Shown one piece after another: positions 9,388 through 19,790 of a stretch of 64,000 nucleotides of DNA (positions within the stretch are counted from its first letter, which is position 1; each line of letters opens with the position of its first letter). Made by a program: the position numbers and the translations under genes. Below the pieces are notes generated by a model. The model was not told the DNA's origin, made no database searches, and saw nothing but the letters and a program-made list of their open reading frames with translations. Source of the stretch: Pseudomonas sp. H9 (GTDB lineage Bacteria; Pseudomonadota; Gammaproteobacteria; Pseudomonadales; Pseudomonadaceae). The stretch is from the NCBI RefSeq assembly GCF_004353925.1, contig NZ_SMOK01000010.1, positions 124,001 through 188,000 of the forward strand, in the 5' to 3' direction.

Positions 9388-10179
9388 TCATTGCCCGGCA
9401 AGAAAGCGACTGACCGGCGCGAGCACTGCCTCTGGCGCCTCACGATGCGGTACGTGGTAACAGCCATCGAGAATCAAGCATTCGCTGGGGCCATTGGGGA
9501 GTTGGGCGATGCGCTGCGGGTGCAGCGTTGAGCCGTACTCATCGTGCTCGCCGTGCAGCACCAGGGTCGGGCAGTCGATAACCTCGACCATCTGCTCAAG
9601 GGTCCAGCCAGCAAAGGTCGGCGACAGCCAGGTCTGGGTCCAGGCATTGAGTACCCAGGGGGCTTTATCACCGTGGTACTTGCTCAACCGCGCCATGTGC
9701 TCGGGGTTCTGGAACTGGACCTTGGCGTCCTGGATCCCCTGCAGCGTGCGCGCTTCAACGAACGCCTGCGCGGCGATGGTAATCAGCCCTGCGCACGACT
9801 GCCGGTAGCGCGACGCACAGACTGCTGCCATCGCGCCTCCAACGCTATGGCCCAGGGCAACAAAGCTGTCGATCTGCAAGGCATGCTTGAGGTGGGCGAA
9901 TGCACGTTCGGCTTCGTCGAGAATAAACGTCGGAGGCAACGCACCGGGGTATGCATCGGACTGACCGAAGCCAAGCCGGTCATAGGCGATCACCTCGCGC
10001 CCGGTGGCCTGGCACAGCTGCTGGGGAAAATCCCGCCACAGGGCAATACAGCCCAGCGAATCGTGAAACAGAACGATCGGTGGCTGCTGCGAGTTATTGC
10101 CAGGGAACCATCGGCTGCACGCCAGGCGACCTTGCGGCGTATCGATCCAGAGCACTTCAGTATGGGTAGACAATGACAT
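9388..10179 (-). CDS. Alpha/beta hydrolase
   Basis: A 263-residue hydrolase of the alpha/beta fold; substrate unknown. The visible catalytic triad is serine in the nucleophile elbow ALGHSVGGAMA, aspartate in VLHGEHDEYGS, and histidine in the C-terminal CYHVPHRE. The oxyanion segment is IVLFHDSLGCIALW. The frame is open to 10275, but that extension reads through a REP element. The ATG at 10179 (MSLSTHTEVLW) follows GAGG, so it is preferred. It converges on the FadL gene with three bases between stops, so a functional link to the sulfatase group is possible but unproven. Confidence 0.82.
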   Translation of the reverse strand: MSLSTHTEVLWIDTPQGRLACSRWFPGNNSQQPPIVLFHDSLGCIALWRDFPQQLCQATGREVIAYDRLGFGQSDAYPGALPPTFILDEAERAFAHLKHALQIDSFVALGHSVGGAMAAVCASRYRQSCAGLITIAAQAFVEARTLQGIQDAKVQFQNPEHMARLSKYHGDKAPWVLNAWTQTWLSPTFAGWTLEQMVEVIDCPTLVLHGEHDEYGSTLHPQRIAQLPNGPSECLILDGCYHVPHREAPEAVLAPVSRFLAGQ

Positions 10180-10229
10180 GCACAACCTCGGTTGGATGAC
10201 GAGGTTGCAGGATAACAGATCCCCTCCAG

Positions 10230-10316
10230 TGGGAGCGGGCTTGCCCCGCGATGCGATGTGCCTGACAGGCCGCAATCGCGGGGCAAGCCCGCTCCTACAG
10301 CAAGCCCGCTCCTACA
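10230..10316. repeat. REP pair with a partial third unit
   Basis: Facing REP units GTGGGAGCGGGCTTGCCCCG and its complement, followed by a repeated tail (AGCAAGCCCGCTCCTACA) at about 10299-10316. The tail duplication looks like slippage or a partial second insertion. Confidence 0.88.
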
Positions 10317-10323
10317 AGGTCAG

Positions 10324-11139
10324 TCAGTGCCGTTTTATCACTACTTCAAGGTACTCGCTGGGCACCACCAGCGATGAAGCGCCCGCAATGTTGTTGTCAT
10401 TGAGCAATTGGCTCAGGTCGCGTTCCAGCGCACCAGCGGCCTCGCTCTCCAACGAGGCAAAGGCTTTGTGCACCGGGCCGTACCAGGTTCTGAACACTTC
10501 GATGAAATGCGCTGCCGAGCGATAGCGGAAATTGAACAGCTGCCGGTTGACTGTGAGTTCACCGATGTTGTCGCTGAACAGTATCCGCAACTGCTCCTCA
10601 TCGCCCCAGCGCGATGGCGGTTGTGCCCCGGCAGGCGGTGGCACATGCTTGCCGAGGGTCTTGAACATCTGCCCGATAAAGCCTTGTGGCGTCCAATTTG
10701 CCAGGCCGATCCGGCCCCCCGGGCGGCACACCCGGCACAGTTCCCGTGCCGATTGCGCCTGGTCTGGGGCAAACATCACGCCGAAGGTGGAAATCACAGC
10801 GTCGAAGGTGCCCTCGGCAAACGGCAGCGCTTCGGCATCGGCGGTTTGAAACAGCACATTGTTGAAATGCTCAGCCCGTGCCCGCTCTTCACCACGTTTG
10901 AGCAGTTCGGGCACATAGTCCGTGGAGGTGACCTGGCAGCCGCGTCGCGCTGCGGCCAGGGTGGCATTACCGTTGCCGGCGGCCACATCCAGCACCTGTT
11001 CGTCCCAGCGTAAATCACAGGCTTCCGCCAGGCGTTCGCCGACCAGTTGCAAGGTCGTACCGATCACTGCGTAATCGCCGCTGGCCCACGCCGCCTGCTG
11101 GCGTGCTTTCAAGGCATTCAAATCCAGGGGTGTGCTCAT
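10324..11139 (-). CDS. Class I SAM-dependent methyltransferase
   Basis: A 271-residue methyltransferase of the Methyltransf_11/UbiE type. Motif I is VLDVAAGNGNATLAAA. The acidic residue of motif II is in STDYVPELLKRG, and DAEALPFAEGTFDAVISTFGVMF is motif post-II/III. CRVCRPGGRIGLANWTP marks the next strand. The methyl acceptor cannot be inferred. A GTG at 11148 is in frame, but the ATG at 11139 has AGGTG seven bases upstream. It is downstream of lipA in the same direction, 154 bases away, and probably has its own promoter. No close functional tie to the glycine operon is evident. Confidence 0.8.
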   Translation of the reverse strand: MSTPLDLNALKARQQAAWASGDYAVIGTTLQLVGERLAEACDLRWDEQVLDVAAGNGNATLAAARRGCQVTSTDYVPELLKRGEERARAEHFNNVLFQTADAEALPFAEGTFDAVISTFGVMFAPDQAQSARELCRVCRPGGRIGLANWTPQGFIGQMFKTLGKHVPPPAGAQPPSRWGDEEQLRILFSDNIGELTVNRQLFNFRYRSAAHFIEVFRTWYGPVHKAFASLESEAAGALERDLSQLLNDNNIAGASSLVVPSEYLEVVIKRH

Positions 11140-11293
11140 GGTTTGCACCTGCTTGTTATGCGCGGTCGCGCCTGCGACCAGCTAACCCCCAGATTTTCCC
11201 GCTGGCAAGCACTACCGCAGCGAGCTGCTAGACGCGTTGGCTACGTGGCTATAACCACCGCGTATAACGCGCCTGGCACAGGCCAGCCGCCCC

Positions 11294-12268
11294 CTAAAAA
11301 GTCGGCCGCTCAGCCTGCTGATCGGCATGGTACGAAGAACGCACCAACGGCCCGGACGCGACGTTGCTGAAGCCCATCGCCAAAGCCTGCTCGGCAAACC
11401 GGGCAAAGGTGTCCGGATGCACAAATCGCTGAACCGGCAAATGGCTGCGCGAAGGTTGCAGGTATTGCCCCAGGGTCAGTCTGTCGACCTGATGTTCGCG
11501 CATACGCTGCATCACCTCGAGCACTTCGTCGTCGGTTTCACCCAGCCCGAGCATCAACCCAGACTTGGTCGGCACCCCCGGTACACGCCGCTTGAACTGC
11601 TCCAGCAAATCCAGCGACCACTCGAAGTCCGAGCCGGGCCGGGCCGCCTTGTACAGGCGCGGCACGGTTTCCAGGTTGTGGTTGAACACATCCGGCGGTT
11701 CTTGCTCGGTGATGGCCAGCGCCACCTCCATGCGCCCGCGGTAATCGGGCACCAGGGTTTCCAGCTGGGTGCCCGGCGAGCGCTGGCGAATCTCACGCAG
11801 GCAGTCGACAAAGTGCTGAGCCCCGCCATCACGCAGGTCGTCACGGTCAACCGAAGTGATCACCACATACTTGAGGCGCAGCTCAGCGATGGCAATCGCC
11901 AGGTTCTTCGGCTCATCGCGGTCCAGCGGTTTCGGCCGACCGTGCCCGACATCACAGAACGGGCAACGCCGCGTGCAGATATCGCCCATGATCATGAACG
12001 TCGCCGTGCCACCGGAAAAACACTCACCCAGGTTCGGGCAAGAGGCCTCTTCACAGACACTGTGCAGTTTGTGTTTACGCAGTAAGGCCTTGACCCGTGC
12101 CACTTCGGGTGAGGTGGGAATCTCGACACGGATCCAGTCCGGCTTGCGCGGCACCTCTTCGGTAGGCAGGATTTTCACCGGGATGCGCGCCACCTTTTCG
12201 GCGCCGCGCAGTTTCACGCCAGCCTGTAAAGGCTGAGGGCGCGTTGCGGCAGGCAGGGTTGGGTTCAT
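11294..12268 (-). CDS. lipA: Lipoyl synthase
   Basis: Radical-SAM enzyme that inserts two sulfurs into octanoyl groups on lipoyl proteins, here probably GcvH. About 324 residues. Both iron-sulfur clusters are visible: the auxiliary one in [12 protein letters not shown] and the radical-SAM one in [10 protein letters not shown]. The conserved C-terminal RSSYHA serine motif is present ([10 protein letters not shown]). The ATG at 12268 is preferred over 12274 because GGAG is seven bases from it and only one base from the earlier one. It is the last gene of the glycine cleavage operon, 17 bases after gcvT. Pseudomonads normally have another lipA next to lipB, so this is likely a pathway-dedicated second copy. 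Confidence 0.93.
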   Translation of the reverse strand: MNPTLPAATRPQPLQAGVKLRGAEKVARIPVKILPTEEVPRKPDWIRVEIPTSPEVARVKALLRKHKLHSVCEEASCPNLGECFSGGTATFMIMGDICTRRCPFCDVGHGRPKPLDRDEPKNLAIAIAELRLKYVVITSVDRDDLRDGGAQHFVDCLREIRQRSPGTQLETLVPDYRGRMEVALAITEQEPPDVFNHNLETVPRLYKAARPGSDFEWSLDLLEQFKRRVPGVPTKSGLMLGLGETDDEVLEVMQRMREHQVDRLTLGQYLQPSRSHLPVQRFVHPDTFARFAEQALAMGFSNVASGPLVRSSYHADQQAERPTF

Positions 12269-12285
12269 GCTCATGCTCCAGGCCT

Positions 12286-13410
12286 TTAGCCGCGGTAGTA
12301 ACGTTGAGCCACGAACGGCGTACGCGCGACCACCATCGGCACCCGTTTGCCGCGTACCAGAGCGAAGACTTCGGTGTCCAGCGCGGCAAACGCGTTCTGC
12401 ACGTAACCCATCGCCAGCGGCCCGCCCAGGCTTGGGCCGAAACCGCCGCTAGTAACCCGGCCGATTTCCCGCTCCTGGGCATCGACGATCACGGTCCCTT
12501 CGCGCACCGGTACGCGCTCTTTGGGCAGCAGTCCGACACGCTTGCTGGCCACGCCATCGCGCTGCTGGCCCAGAATGCGTTCGGCGCCAGGGAAGCCACC
12601 GGCACGCGCGCCGTCGGTGCGCCGGACCTTGGAGATGGCCCAGGCCAGGCTGGCCTCGATCGGCGTAATACCCTGCCCCATGTCATGGCCGTACAGGCAC
12701 AGCCCGGCTTCCAGACGCAACGAGTCACGGGCCCCCAGGCCAATGGCTTCGACCTCCGGCTCGGCCAGCAGCGAACGCGCCACTCTCTGCGCCGCCTCCA
12801 CCGGCACAGAGATTTCATAGCCGTCTTCGCCGGTGTAGCCGGAGCGGCTGACGTAGCAGTCGACACCGAGCAAGCGCACAGGGGCAAATTGCATGAAGGT
12901 CATGCTCTGCACTTGCGGTGCCAGGCGCGCCAGTACGCTCGCCGCAGCCGGCCCTTGCAGGGCGAGCAAGGCGCGGCTGTCGAACAGTGATTCGACCTCG
13001 CACTGCCCTTCCAGGTGCTGTTTGAGGTGAGTCAGGTCTTGATCTTTGCAACCGGCGTTGACCACCAGAAACAGTTCATCGTTGCCCAGATTGGCCACCA
13101 TCAGGTCATCGAGGATGCCGCCGTCTTCATTGGTGAACAGCGCATAGCGCTGCATGCCGACCGGCAGGTCGAGGATATCGACCGGCACCAGGGCTTCCAG
13201 GGCCTTGGCCGCACCGGCACCGCGCAAGCGGATCTGGCCCATGTGCGAGACGTCGAACAGGCCGGCCTGTTCACGGGTATGCAGGTGTTCTTTGAGTACC
13301 CCCAGCGGGTACTGCACCGGCATGGCATAGCCGGCGAATGGCACCATGCGTGCGCCCAGTTCCAAATGCAGGTGATGCAGTGGCGTTTGTTGTAGTTGTT
13401 CTGTGGACAT
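12286..13410 (-). CDS. gcvT: Glycine cleavage system T protein (aminomethyltransferase)
   Basis: Takes the aminomethyl group from lipoyl-GcvH and passes it to tetrahydrofolate, releasing ammonia. 374 residues, normal length. Recognised by [24 protein letters not shown] at the start, [10 protein letters not shown], the folate-pocket [15 protein letters not shown] and the C-terminal [20 protein letters not shown] lies six bases before the ATG. It sits nine bases after sdaA in the gcvH-gcvP-glyA-sdaA-gcvT-lipA order also known from the GcsR-regulated gcv2 locus of P. aeruginosa. Confidence 0.95.
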   Translation of the reverse strand: MSTEQLQQTPLHHLHLELGARMVPFAGYAMPVQYPLGVLKEHLHTREQAGLFDVSHMGQIRLRGAGAAKALEALVPVDILDLPVGMQRYALFTNEDGGILDDLMVANLGNDELFLVVNAGCKDQDLTHLKQHLEGQCEVESLFDSRALLALQGPAAASVLARLAPQVQSMTFMQFAPVRLLGVDCYVSRSGYTGEDGYEISVPVEAAQRVARSLLAEPEVEAIGLGARDSLRLEAGLCLYGHDMGQGITPIEASLAWAISKVRRTDGARAGGFPGAERILGQQRDGVASKRVGLLPKERVPVREGTVIVDAQEREIGRVTSGGFGPSLGGPLAMGYVQNAFAALDTEVFALVRGKRVPMVVARTPFVAQRYYRG

Positions 13411-13419
13411 GGGTGACTC

Positions 13420-14796
<1,377 letters not shown>

Positions 14797-14823
14797 AGGT
14801 GCCTCCGCACATCGAGCTCAAGG

Positions 14824-16077
14824 TCAGGCCGGGTAAACCGGGAACAGCGCGCACAGCTCGGCGACCTGTTTCGCCACCTGCGCCTCGACATCGGCATCGC
14901 CCAAGTGGTCGAGGATGTCGCAGATCCAGGTCGCCAGGGCGCGGCATTCAGGCACCTGCATGCCACGGGTGGTTACCGCCGGGGTGCCGATGCGCAGGCC
15001 CGAGGTCACAAATGGCGACTGCGGATCGTTGGGCACCGCGTTCTTGTTGACGGTGATGTGCGCGCGCCCCAGAGCGGCATCGGCGTCTTTGCCGGTAATG
15101 CCCTGACGGATCAGGCTGACCAGGAACAGGTGGTTGTCGGTGCCACCGGAAACCACGTCATAGCCGCGCTGACGGAAGATCTCGGCCATGGCCTGAGCGT
15201 TCTTGATGACCTGGTACTGGTAGTCCTTGAACTCGGGCTGCAAGGCCTCCTTGAAGCACACTGCCTTGGCGGCGATGACATGCATCAGCGGGCCGCCCTG
15301 CCCGCCTGGGAACACCGCCGAGTTGAGCTTTTTCTCAAGGTCGGGGTCGGCCTTGGCCAGGATCAGGCCGCCGCGTGGGCCGCGCAGGGTCTTGTGGGTG
15401 GTGGTGGTGACGACATCCGCGTAAGGCAGCGGGTTCGGGTACAAACCAGCCGCCACCAGACCGGCGACGTGGGCCATGTCGACAAACAGGTAGGCCCCGA
15501 CTTTGTCAGCGATAGCCCGGAAGCGCGGGAAATCCAGGGTTTTCGAATAGGCCGAGAAACCTGCCACGATCATCTTCGGTTGGTGCTCGACCGCCAGGCG
15601 CTCGACCTCGTCGTAGTCGATCAGACCGTTGGCATCGATACCGTATTGCACCGCGTTGTACAGCTTGCCAGAGGAACTGACCTTGGCGCCGTGGGTGAGG
15701 TGCCCGCCGTGGGCCAGGCTCATGCCCAAAATGGTGTCGCCTGCCTGCAGCAGGGCCAGGTACACCGCGGCGTTCGCCTGTGAGCCAGAGTGTGGCTGGA
15801 CGTTGGCATAACCTGCACCGAACAGTGCCTTGGCGCGGTCAATAGCCAGTTGCTCCACCACATCGACGTGCTCGCAGCCGCCGTAGTAGCGCTTACCGGG
15901 GTAGCCCTCGGCGTACTTGTTGGTCAGCTCGGTGCCCTGGGCCTGCATCACCTGCGGGCTGGTGTAGTTTTCCGAAGCGATCAACTCGATGTGGTCTTCC
16001 TGGCGTTGCGCCTCGCGGCGGATGGCAACAGACAACTCAGGGTCGAAATCGGAGAGGGTCAGGCTTTTGTGGAACAT
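14824..16077 (-). CDS. glyA: Serine hydroxymethyltransferase
   Basis: PLP enzyme that joins glycine with methylene-tetrahydrofolate from GcvT to make serine. 417 residues, the usual size. The active-site lysine is in [16 protein letters not shown], and the start ([44 protein letters not shown], shown in the first 70 residues) is diagnostic. AGGA lies eight bases before the ATG. This is a glyA dedicated to glycine catabolism. A REP pair separates it from gcvP, but direction and function still argue for one operon. Confidence 0.95.
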   Translation of the reverse strand: MFHKSLTLSDFDPELSVAIRREAQRQEDHIELIASENYTSPQVMQAQGTELTNKYAEGYPGKRYYGGCEHVDVVEQLAIDRAKALFGAGYANVQPHSGSQANAAVYLALLQAGDTILGMSLAHGGHLTHGAKVSSSGKLYNAVQYGIDANGLIDYDEVERLAVEHQPKMIVAGFSAYSKTLDFPRFRAIADKVGAYLFVDMAHVAGLVAAGLYPNPLPYADVVTTTTHKTLRGPRGGLILAKADPDLEKKLNSAVFPGGQGGPLMHVIAAKAVCFKEALQPEFKDYQYQVIKNAQAMAEIFRQRGYDVVSGGTDNHLFLVSLIRQGITGKDADAALGRAHITVNKNAVPNDPQSPFVTSGLRIGTPAVTTRGMQVPECRALATWICDILDHLGDADVEAQVAKQVAELCALFPVYPA

Positions 16078-16110
16078 GGTCAGCTTTCCTTTTTATTAGT
16101 GTTTAACCCG

Positions 16111-16182
16111 GTGGGAGCGGGCTTGACCCGCGATCGCGGTGGGACAGATAGACCGCTATCGCGGGGCAAGCCCGCTCCTACC
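16111..16182. repeat. REP pair inside the glycine operon
   Basis: Facing REP units in the 114-base gap between gcvP and glyA. The left unit has GCTTGACCCGCG in place of GCTTGCCCCGCG. Inside an operon such a hairpin may stabilise the upstream gcvH-gcvP message or lower downstream expression; this is inference. Confidence 0.9.
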
Positions 16183-16191
16183 TAATAGGCG

Positions 16192-19062
16192 TCAGGCGTC
16201 CTGGTAGATCGACATCGGCGGGCAGGCGCAGGCCAGGTTGCGGTCGCCGTAGACGTTGTCTACGCGCCCCACCGGCGGCCAGTACTTGCTCTCACGCAAC
16301 GACGCCTGCGGGTACACCGCCAGTTCGCGGCTGTAGGCATGACTCCACTCACCCACCAGCTCGCTGGCCGTATGCGGTGCGTTCTTCAGCGGGTTGTCGA
16401 GCTTGTCCAGGCTGCCGTTTTCTACTGCGCGGATTTCTTCGCGGATGCAGATCATCGCGTCGCAGAAGCGGTCCAGTTCCTCCTTCGACTCACTCTCGGT
16501 CGGCTCGACCATCAAGGTGCCAGCCACCGGGAACGACATGGTCGGTGCATGGAAGCCAAAGTCGATCAAGCGCTTGGCGACGTCCTCGACGCTGATGCCG
16601 CTGCTGTCCTTGAGCGGGCGCAAGTCGAGGATGCACTCGTGGGCGACCAAGCCGTTTTCACCGGTGTACAGCACCGGGTAGTGCTCCTCCAGACGCCGGG
16701 CGATGTAGTTGGCACTCAGAATTGCCAGCTGCGAGGCGCGCTTGAGCCCTTCTCCACCCATCATGCGGATGTACATCCAGGTGATCGGCAGGATGCTGGC
16801 ACTGCCATAAGGGGCAGCACTGACCGCGCCCTGCTTGTGCTGCATATGGCCGTGACCGGGCAGGAACGGTGCCAGGTGCGCCTTGACGCCAATCGGGCCG
16901 ACACCCGGGCCACCACCGCCATGGGGGATGCAGAAGGTTTTGTGCAGGTTCAGATGCGACACGTCGCCACCGAACTTGCCCGGTGCGCAGAGGCCGACCA
17001 TGGCATTCATGTTGGCGCCGTCCAGGTACACCTGGCCGCCATTGGCATGAATGATGTCGCAGATTTCGGTGATACGGTCCTCGAACACACCGTGGGTCGA
17101 GGGGTACGTGATCATCAACGCTGCCAGCTGCTGCTGATGCTGCTCGGCCTTGGCCTGCAGGTCGGCGACATCGACGTTGCCACGCTCGTCGCAGTTGACC
17201 ACCACCACACGCATGCCGGCCATTTGCGCAGTGGCCGGGTTGGTGCCGTGTGCCGACGACGGAATCAGGCACACATCACGCCCCGCTTCACCGCGGCTGG
17301 CGTGGTAGGCACGGATGGCCAGCAAGCCGGCGTACTCACCTTGGGAGCCGGCATTCGGTTGCAGCGACATGGCGTCATAACCAGTGGCGGCACAGAGCAT
17401 GGCCTCCAGTTCGTCGGTCAGCTGCCGGTACCCCTGCGACTGTTCGGCAGGTGCGAACGGGTGCAAGGCGCCGAACTCAGGCCAGGTGATCGGGATCATC
17501 TCGCTGGCGGCGTTGAGCTTCATGGTGCACGAGCCCAGCGCGATCATGCTGCGATCCAGGGCCAGGTCTTTGTCGGCCAGGCGACGCAGATAGCGCATCA
17601 ACTCGGTTTCCGAGTGGTAGCGGTTGAACACTTCGTGCTGCAGGAACGGGGTTTGCCGCAACAGTGGCGTCGGCAGGCAATCCGCGCCGTCAGCCGCCAG
17701 CGCGGCGAACTCCGGGAGCGTCTGGCCAGACGCAGCGAAAACCTGCCACAAGGCTTCGACGCTGGCCTGCTCACAGGTTTCATCCAGTGACAGGCCGACG
17801 CGCCCTTGATCGAGCACGCGCAGGTTCAGCCGGGCACCCTGGGCAGCGGCCAGCACATCGGCCACTGGCTGTGCGCAGACAACACTGACGGTGTCGAAGA
17901 AATGTTGCTGCTCAACCTTGTGCCCGAGCTGCTGCAGGCCCTGCACCAGAATCGCGGTCAGGCGATGCACGCGCCGGGCAATCTGCGCCAAGCCCTCAGG
18001 GCCGTGGTACACCGCGTACATACTGGCGATGTTGGCCAGCAGCACCTGCGCTGTGCAGATGTTGCTGGTCGCCTTTTCACGGCGGATGTGTTGCTCGCGG
18101 GTCTGCATGGCCAAACGCAGTGCCGGCTTGCCGAAGCGGTCGATCGATACACCGACCAGACGCCCCGGCATATCGCGCTTGAAGGCATCACGGGTAGCAA
18201 AGAACGCCGCGTGCGGGCCACCAAAGCCCAGCGGCACCCCAAAGCGCTGCGCACTGCCAAGAACCACGTCGGCGCCGAACTCACCCGGTGCGCTGAGCAG
18301 CGTCAGGGCCAACAGGTCAGCGGCCACCGCCACCAGCGCGCCAGCGGCATGGGCGCGCTCGACCAGGGCGCGGTGATCAATGATCGCACCGGTGCTGGCC
18401 GGGTACTGCAGCAGCAGCCCGAAATAGCCGTCCAGGCCCTGTTGTTCCAATGCTGCCTCATCACCGATGACCACCTCGATGCCCAGTGGCTCGGCGCGGG
18501 TACGCAGTACGTCAAGGGTTTGTGGGTGGCAGTGCCGGGAGGCGAAAAACGCCGGGGCCTTGCTCTTGGCCAGGCGCTTGCAGAAGGTCATGGCTTCGGC
18601 GGCTGCGGTGGCTTCGTCGAGCAACGAGGCGTTGGCGATTTCCATACCGGTCAGGTCGCTGATCAAGGTCTGGAAATTCAACAGCGCTTCCAGGCGGCCC
18701 TGGGAAATCTCCGGCTGGTACGGCGTGTAGGCGGTGTACCAGGCCGGGTTTTCCAGCAGGTTACGCAGAATCGGCGTCGGCGTGTGGCACGGGTAATACC
18801 CTTGGCCAATGTGGTTGCGAAACAGCTGGTTCTTCGCGGCGATGGCCTTGATTGCGGCCAGGGCTTGTTGCTCGCCCTGCCCCTTGGACAGTTCCAGCAC
18901 GCTGGTGCCTTTGATGCTGTCAGGGATGACACTGTCGATCAGGCTGTCGAGCGTGTCATGGCCGACCAACGCCAGCATGGCGTCAATATCGCCCTCACGC
19001 GGGCCGATGTGGCGGGCGATGAACTCATTGGCGGTGCCCAGCAAAGGAGTTGTTCTGCTCAT
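16192..19062 (-). CDS. gcvP: Glycine dehydrogenase (P protein)
   Basis: PLP-dependent decarboxylase of the glycine cleavage system; it loads the aminomethyl group onto lipoyl-GcvH and releases CO2. 956 residues, the normal single-chain length formed from two homologous halves. The PLP lysine lies in [20 protein letters not shown]. Other signatures are [21 protein letters not shown] near the N-terminus and [15 protein letters not shown] in the second half. AGGG is seven bases upstream of the ATG. It follows gcvH by 14 bases. Confidence 0.96.
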   Translation of the reverse strand: MSRTTPLLGTANEFIARHIGPREGDIDAMLALVGHDTLDSLIDSVIPDSIKGTSVLELSKGQGEQQALAAIKAIAAKNQLFRNHIGQGYYPCHTPTPILRNLLENPAWYTAYTPYQPEISQGRLEALLNFQTLISDLTGMEIANASLLDEATAAAEAMTFCKRLAKSKAPAFFASRHCHPQTLDVLRTRAEPLGIEVVIGDEAALEQQGLDGYFGLLLQYPASTGAIIDHRALVERAHAAGALVAVAADLLALTLLSAPGEFGADVVLGSAQRFGVPLGFGGPHAAFFATRDAFKRDMPGRLVGVSIDRFGKPALRLAMQTREQHIRREKATSNICTAQVLLANIASMYAVYHGPEGLAQIARRVHRLTAILVQGLQQLGHKVEQQHFFDTVSVVCAQPVADVLAAAQGARLNLRVLDQGRVGLSLDETCEQASVEALWQVFAASGQTLPEFAALAADGADCLPTPLLRQTPFLQHEVFNRYHSETELMRYLRRLADKDLALDRSMIALGSCTMKLNAASEMIPITWPEFGALHPFAPAEQSQGYRQLTDELEAMLCAATGYDAMSLQPNAGSQGEYAGLLAIRAYHASRGEAGRDVCLIPSSAHGTNPATAQMAGMRVVVVNCDERGNVDVADLQAKAEQHQQQLAALMITYPSTHGVFEDRITEICDIIHANGGQVYLDGANMNAMVGLCAPGKFGGDVSHLNLHKTFCIPHGGGGPGVGPIGVKAHLAPFLPGHGHMQHKQGAVSAAPYGSASILPITWMYIRMMGGEGLKRASQLAILSANYIARRLEEHYPVLYTGENGLVAHECILDLRPLKDSSGISVEDVAKRLIDFGFHAPTMSFPVAGTLMVEPTESESKEELDRFCDAMICIREEIRAVENGSLDKLDNPLKNAPHTASELVGEWSHAYSRELAVYPQASLRESKYWPPVGRVDNVYGDRNLACACPPMSIYQDA

Positions 19063-19076
19063 GTCGGTACCCTGGC

Positions 19077-19454
19077 TCAGGCGTTATCGGCCAGGAAGCG
19101 GTCGTAGCCGTCCTGGTCCATCAAGGTGTCGAGGTCACCAGGGTTGGCGACCTGGATGCGGAAGAACCAGCCGTCTTGCATCGGCGAGGCGTTGACCAGC
19201 TCGGGGTCGTCGGCCAAGGCCTGGTTGACCGCGACCACTTCGCCGGCCAGGGGCATGCTGATGTTGCTGGCAGCCTTCACCGACTCCAGCACCGCCACTT
19301 CGTGGCCTTCACCGTATTGGCCCAACTCAGGCAACTGCACGAACACCACGTCACCCAGTGCTTCCTGAGCAAAGCTGGTGATGCCAACGGTCAGCTCACC
19401 GCTCTCTTCCAGACGCAGCCATTCGTGTTCGGGGGTAAAACGCAGAATGCTCAT
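19077..19454 (-). CDS. gcvH: Glycine cleavage system H protein
   Basis: The lipoyl carrier that shuttles the aminomethyl intermediate between P, T and L proteins. 125 residues. The lipoylated lysine is in [20 protein letters not shown], and the start is [21 protein letters not shown]. The frame is open to 19523, but the ATG at 19454 follows GAGGAAG and matches the family start. It is the first gene of the operon and is driven by a sigma-54 promoter about 55-70 bases upstream. The dihydrolipoyl dehydrogenase (L protein) is not in this window. Confidence 0.96.
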   Translation of the reverse strand: MSILRFTPEHEWLRLEESGELTVGITSFAQEALGDVVFVQLPELGQYGEGHEVAVLESVKAASNISMPLAGEVVAVNQALADDPELVNASPMQDGWFFRIQVANPGDLDTLMDQDGYDRFLADNA

Positions 19455-19506
19455 GGATCTTCCTCTTGTTTTTAGGTGGGCCCTGTTGCAGGACTGATAG
19501 AACAAG

Positions 19507-19522
19507 AGCAAGAGCGGTGCCA
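19507..19522 (-). promoter_or_regulatory. Sigma-54 (-24/-12) promoter of the gcv operon
   Basis: Minus strand reads TGGCACCGCTCTTGCT: GG at -24, GC at -12, ten bases between, an almost perfect RpoN element. It lies 53 bases before the gcvH start with no other good promoter in between. The activator should be the neighbouring enhancer-binding protein GcsR. Confidence 0.85.
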
Positions 19523-19579
19523 ACTTGATTTAGTTGTTGTTTATCAATGAGTTAAGTGATTTTTTAGTATTACCAACAA

Positions 19580-19614
19580 CCTTAGCAGTGGAGCGAAATC
19601 GCTCCGCGCTAAGG
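19580..19614. repeat. Nested palindrome around enhancer site A
   Basis: CCTTAGC, three bases, GGAGCG, AAAT, CGCTCC, two bases, GCTAAGG. The inner arms are the GcsR-like site; the outer seven-base arms extend the symmetry. A further arm pair TAAGG/CCTTA follows at 19610-19623. There is no T tract, so it is not a standard terminator. Confidence 0.6.
19589..19606 (-). promoter_or_regulatory. GcsR-type enhancer site A (gcvH)
   Basis: 18-base site TGGAGCG-AAAT-CGCTCCG, an inverted repeat of the seven-four-seven form. It fits the P. aeruginosa GcsR motif as I remember it (TGTAACG-N4-CGTTCCG). It lies 67 bases upstream of the -24 element. Confidence 0.65.
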
Positions 19615-19668
19615 TGCGCCTTACAGTGGTTTGCAGGTTCACTCAATGAATTCACGGGTTAGCCCTGC

Positions 19669-19705
19669 TGGAGCACAATCACTCCAGCGGAGCGTTTTCG
19701 AACCA
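19669..19705 (-). promoter_or_regulatory. GcsR-type enhancer sites B and C (gcvH)
   Basis: Two 18-base sites with one base between: TGGAGCA-CAAT-CACTCCA (19669-19686) and CGGAGCG-TTTT-CGAACCA (19688-19705). The 19-base step puts them almost two helical turns apart. The same B-C pair layout recurs upstream of the permease at 23080-23116. Confidence 0.62.
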
Positions 19706-19720
19706 GGGTGTTTGCACCCG

Positions 19721-19790
19721 GTAGGAGCGGGCTTGCCCCGCAATGTGATGTGGCTGACATACCGCTATCGCGGGGCAAGCCCGCGCCTAC
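19721..19790. repeat. REP pair at the 3' end of gcsR
   Basis: Facing REP units. The right unit is slightly altered (CCGCGCCTAC) and its terminal CTA supplies the gcsR stop codon (TAG on the minus strand). Confidence 0.88.

Noticed and set aside
10179..10275. N-terminal extension of the alpha/beta hydrolase
   Set aside because: The extension encodes RHIASRGKPAPT, the translation of a REP unit, which recurs in several spurious frames of the window.
16339..17790. Plus-strand frame of 483 codons inside gcvP
   Set aside because: Antisense shadow of gcvP with no start signal and no recognisable domain.
19455..19786. Glycine riboswitch upstream of gcvH
   Set aside because: I could not find the tandem aptamer pattern. 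A sigma-54 promoter and enhancer sites fill the region and explain regulation.
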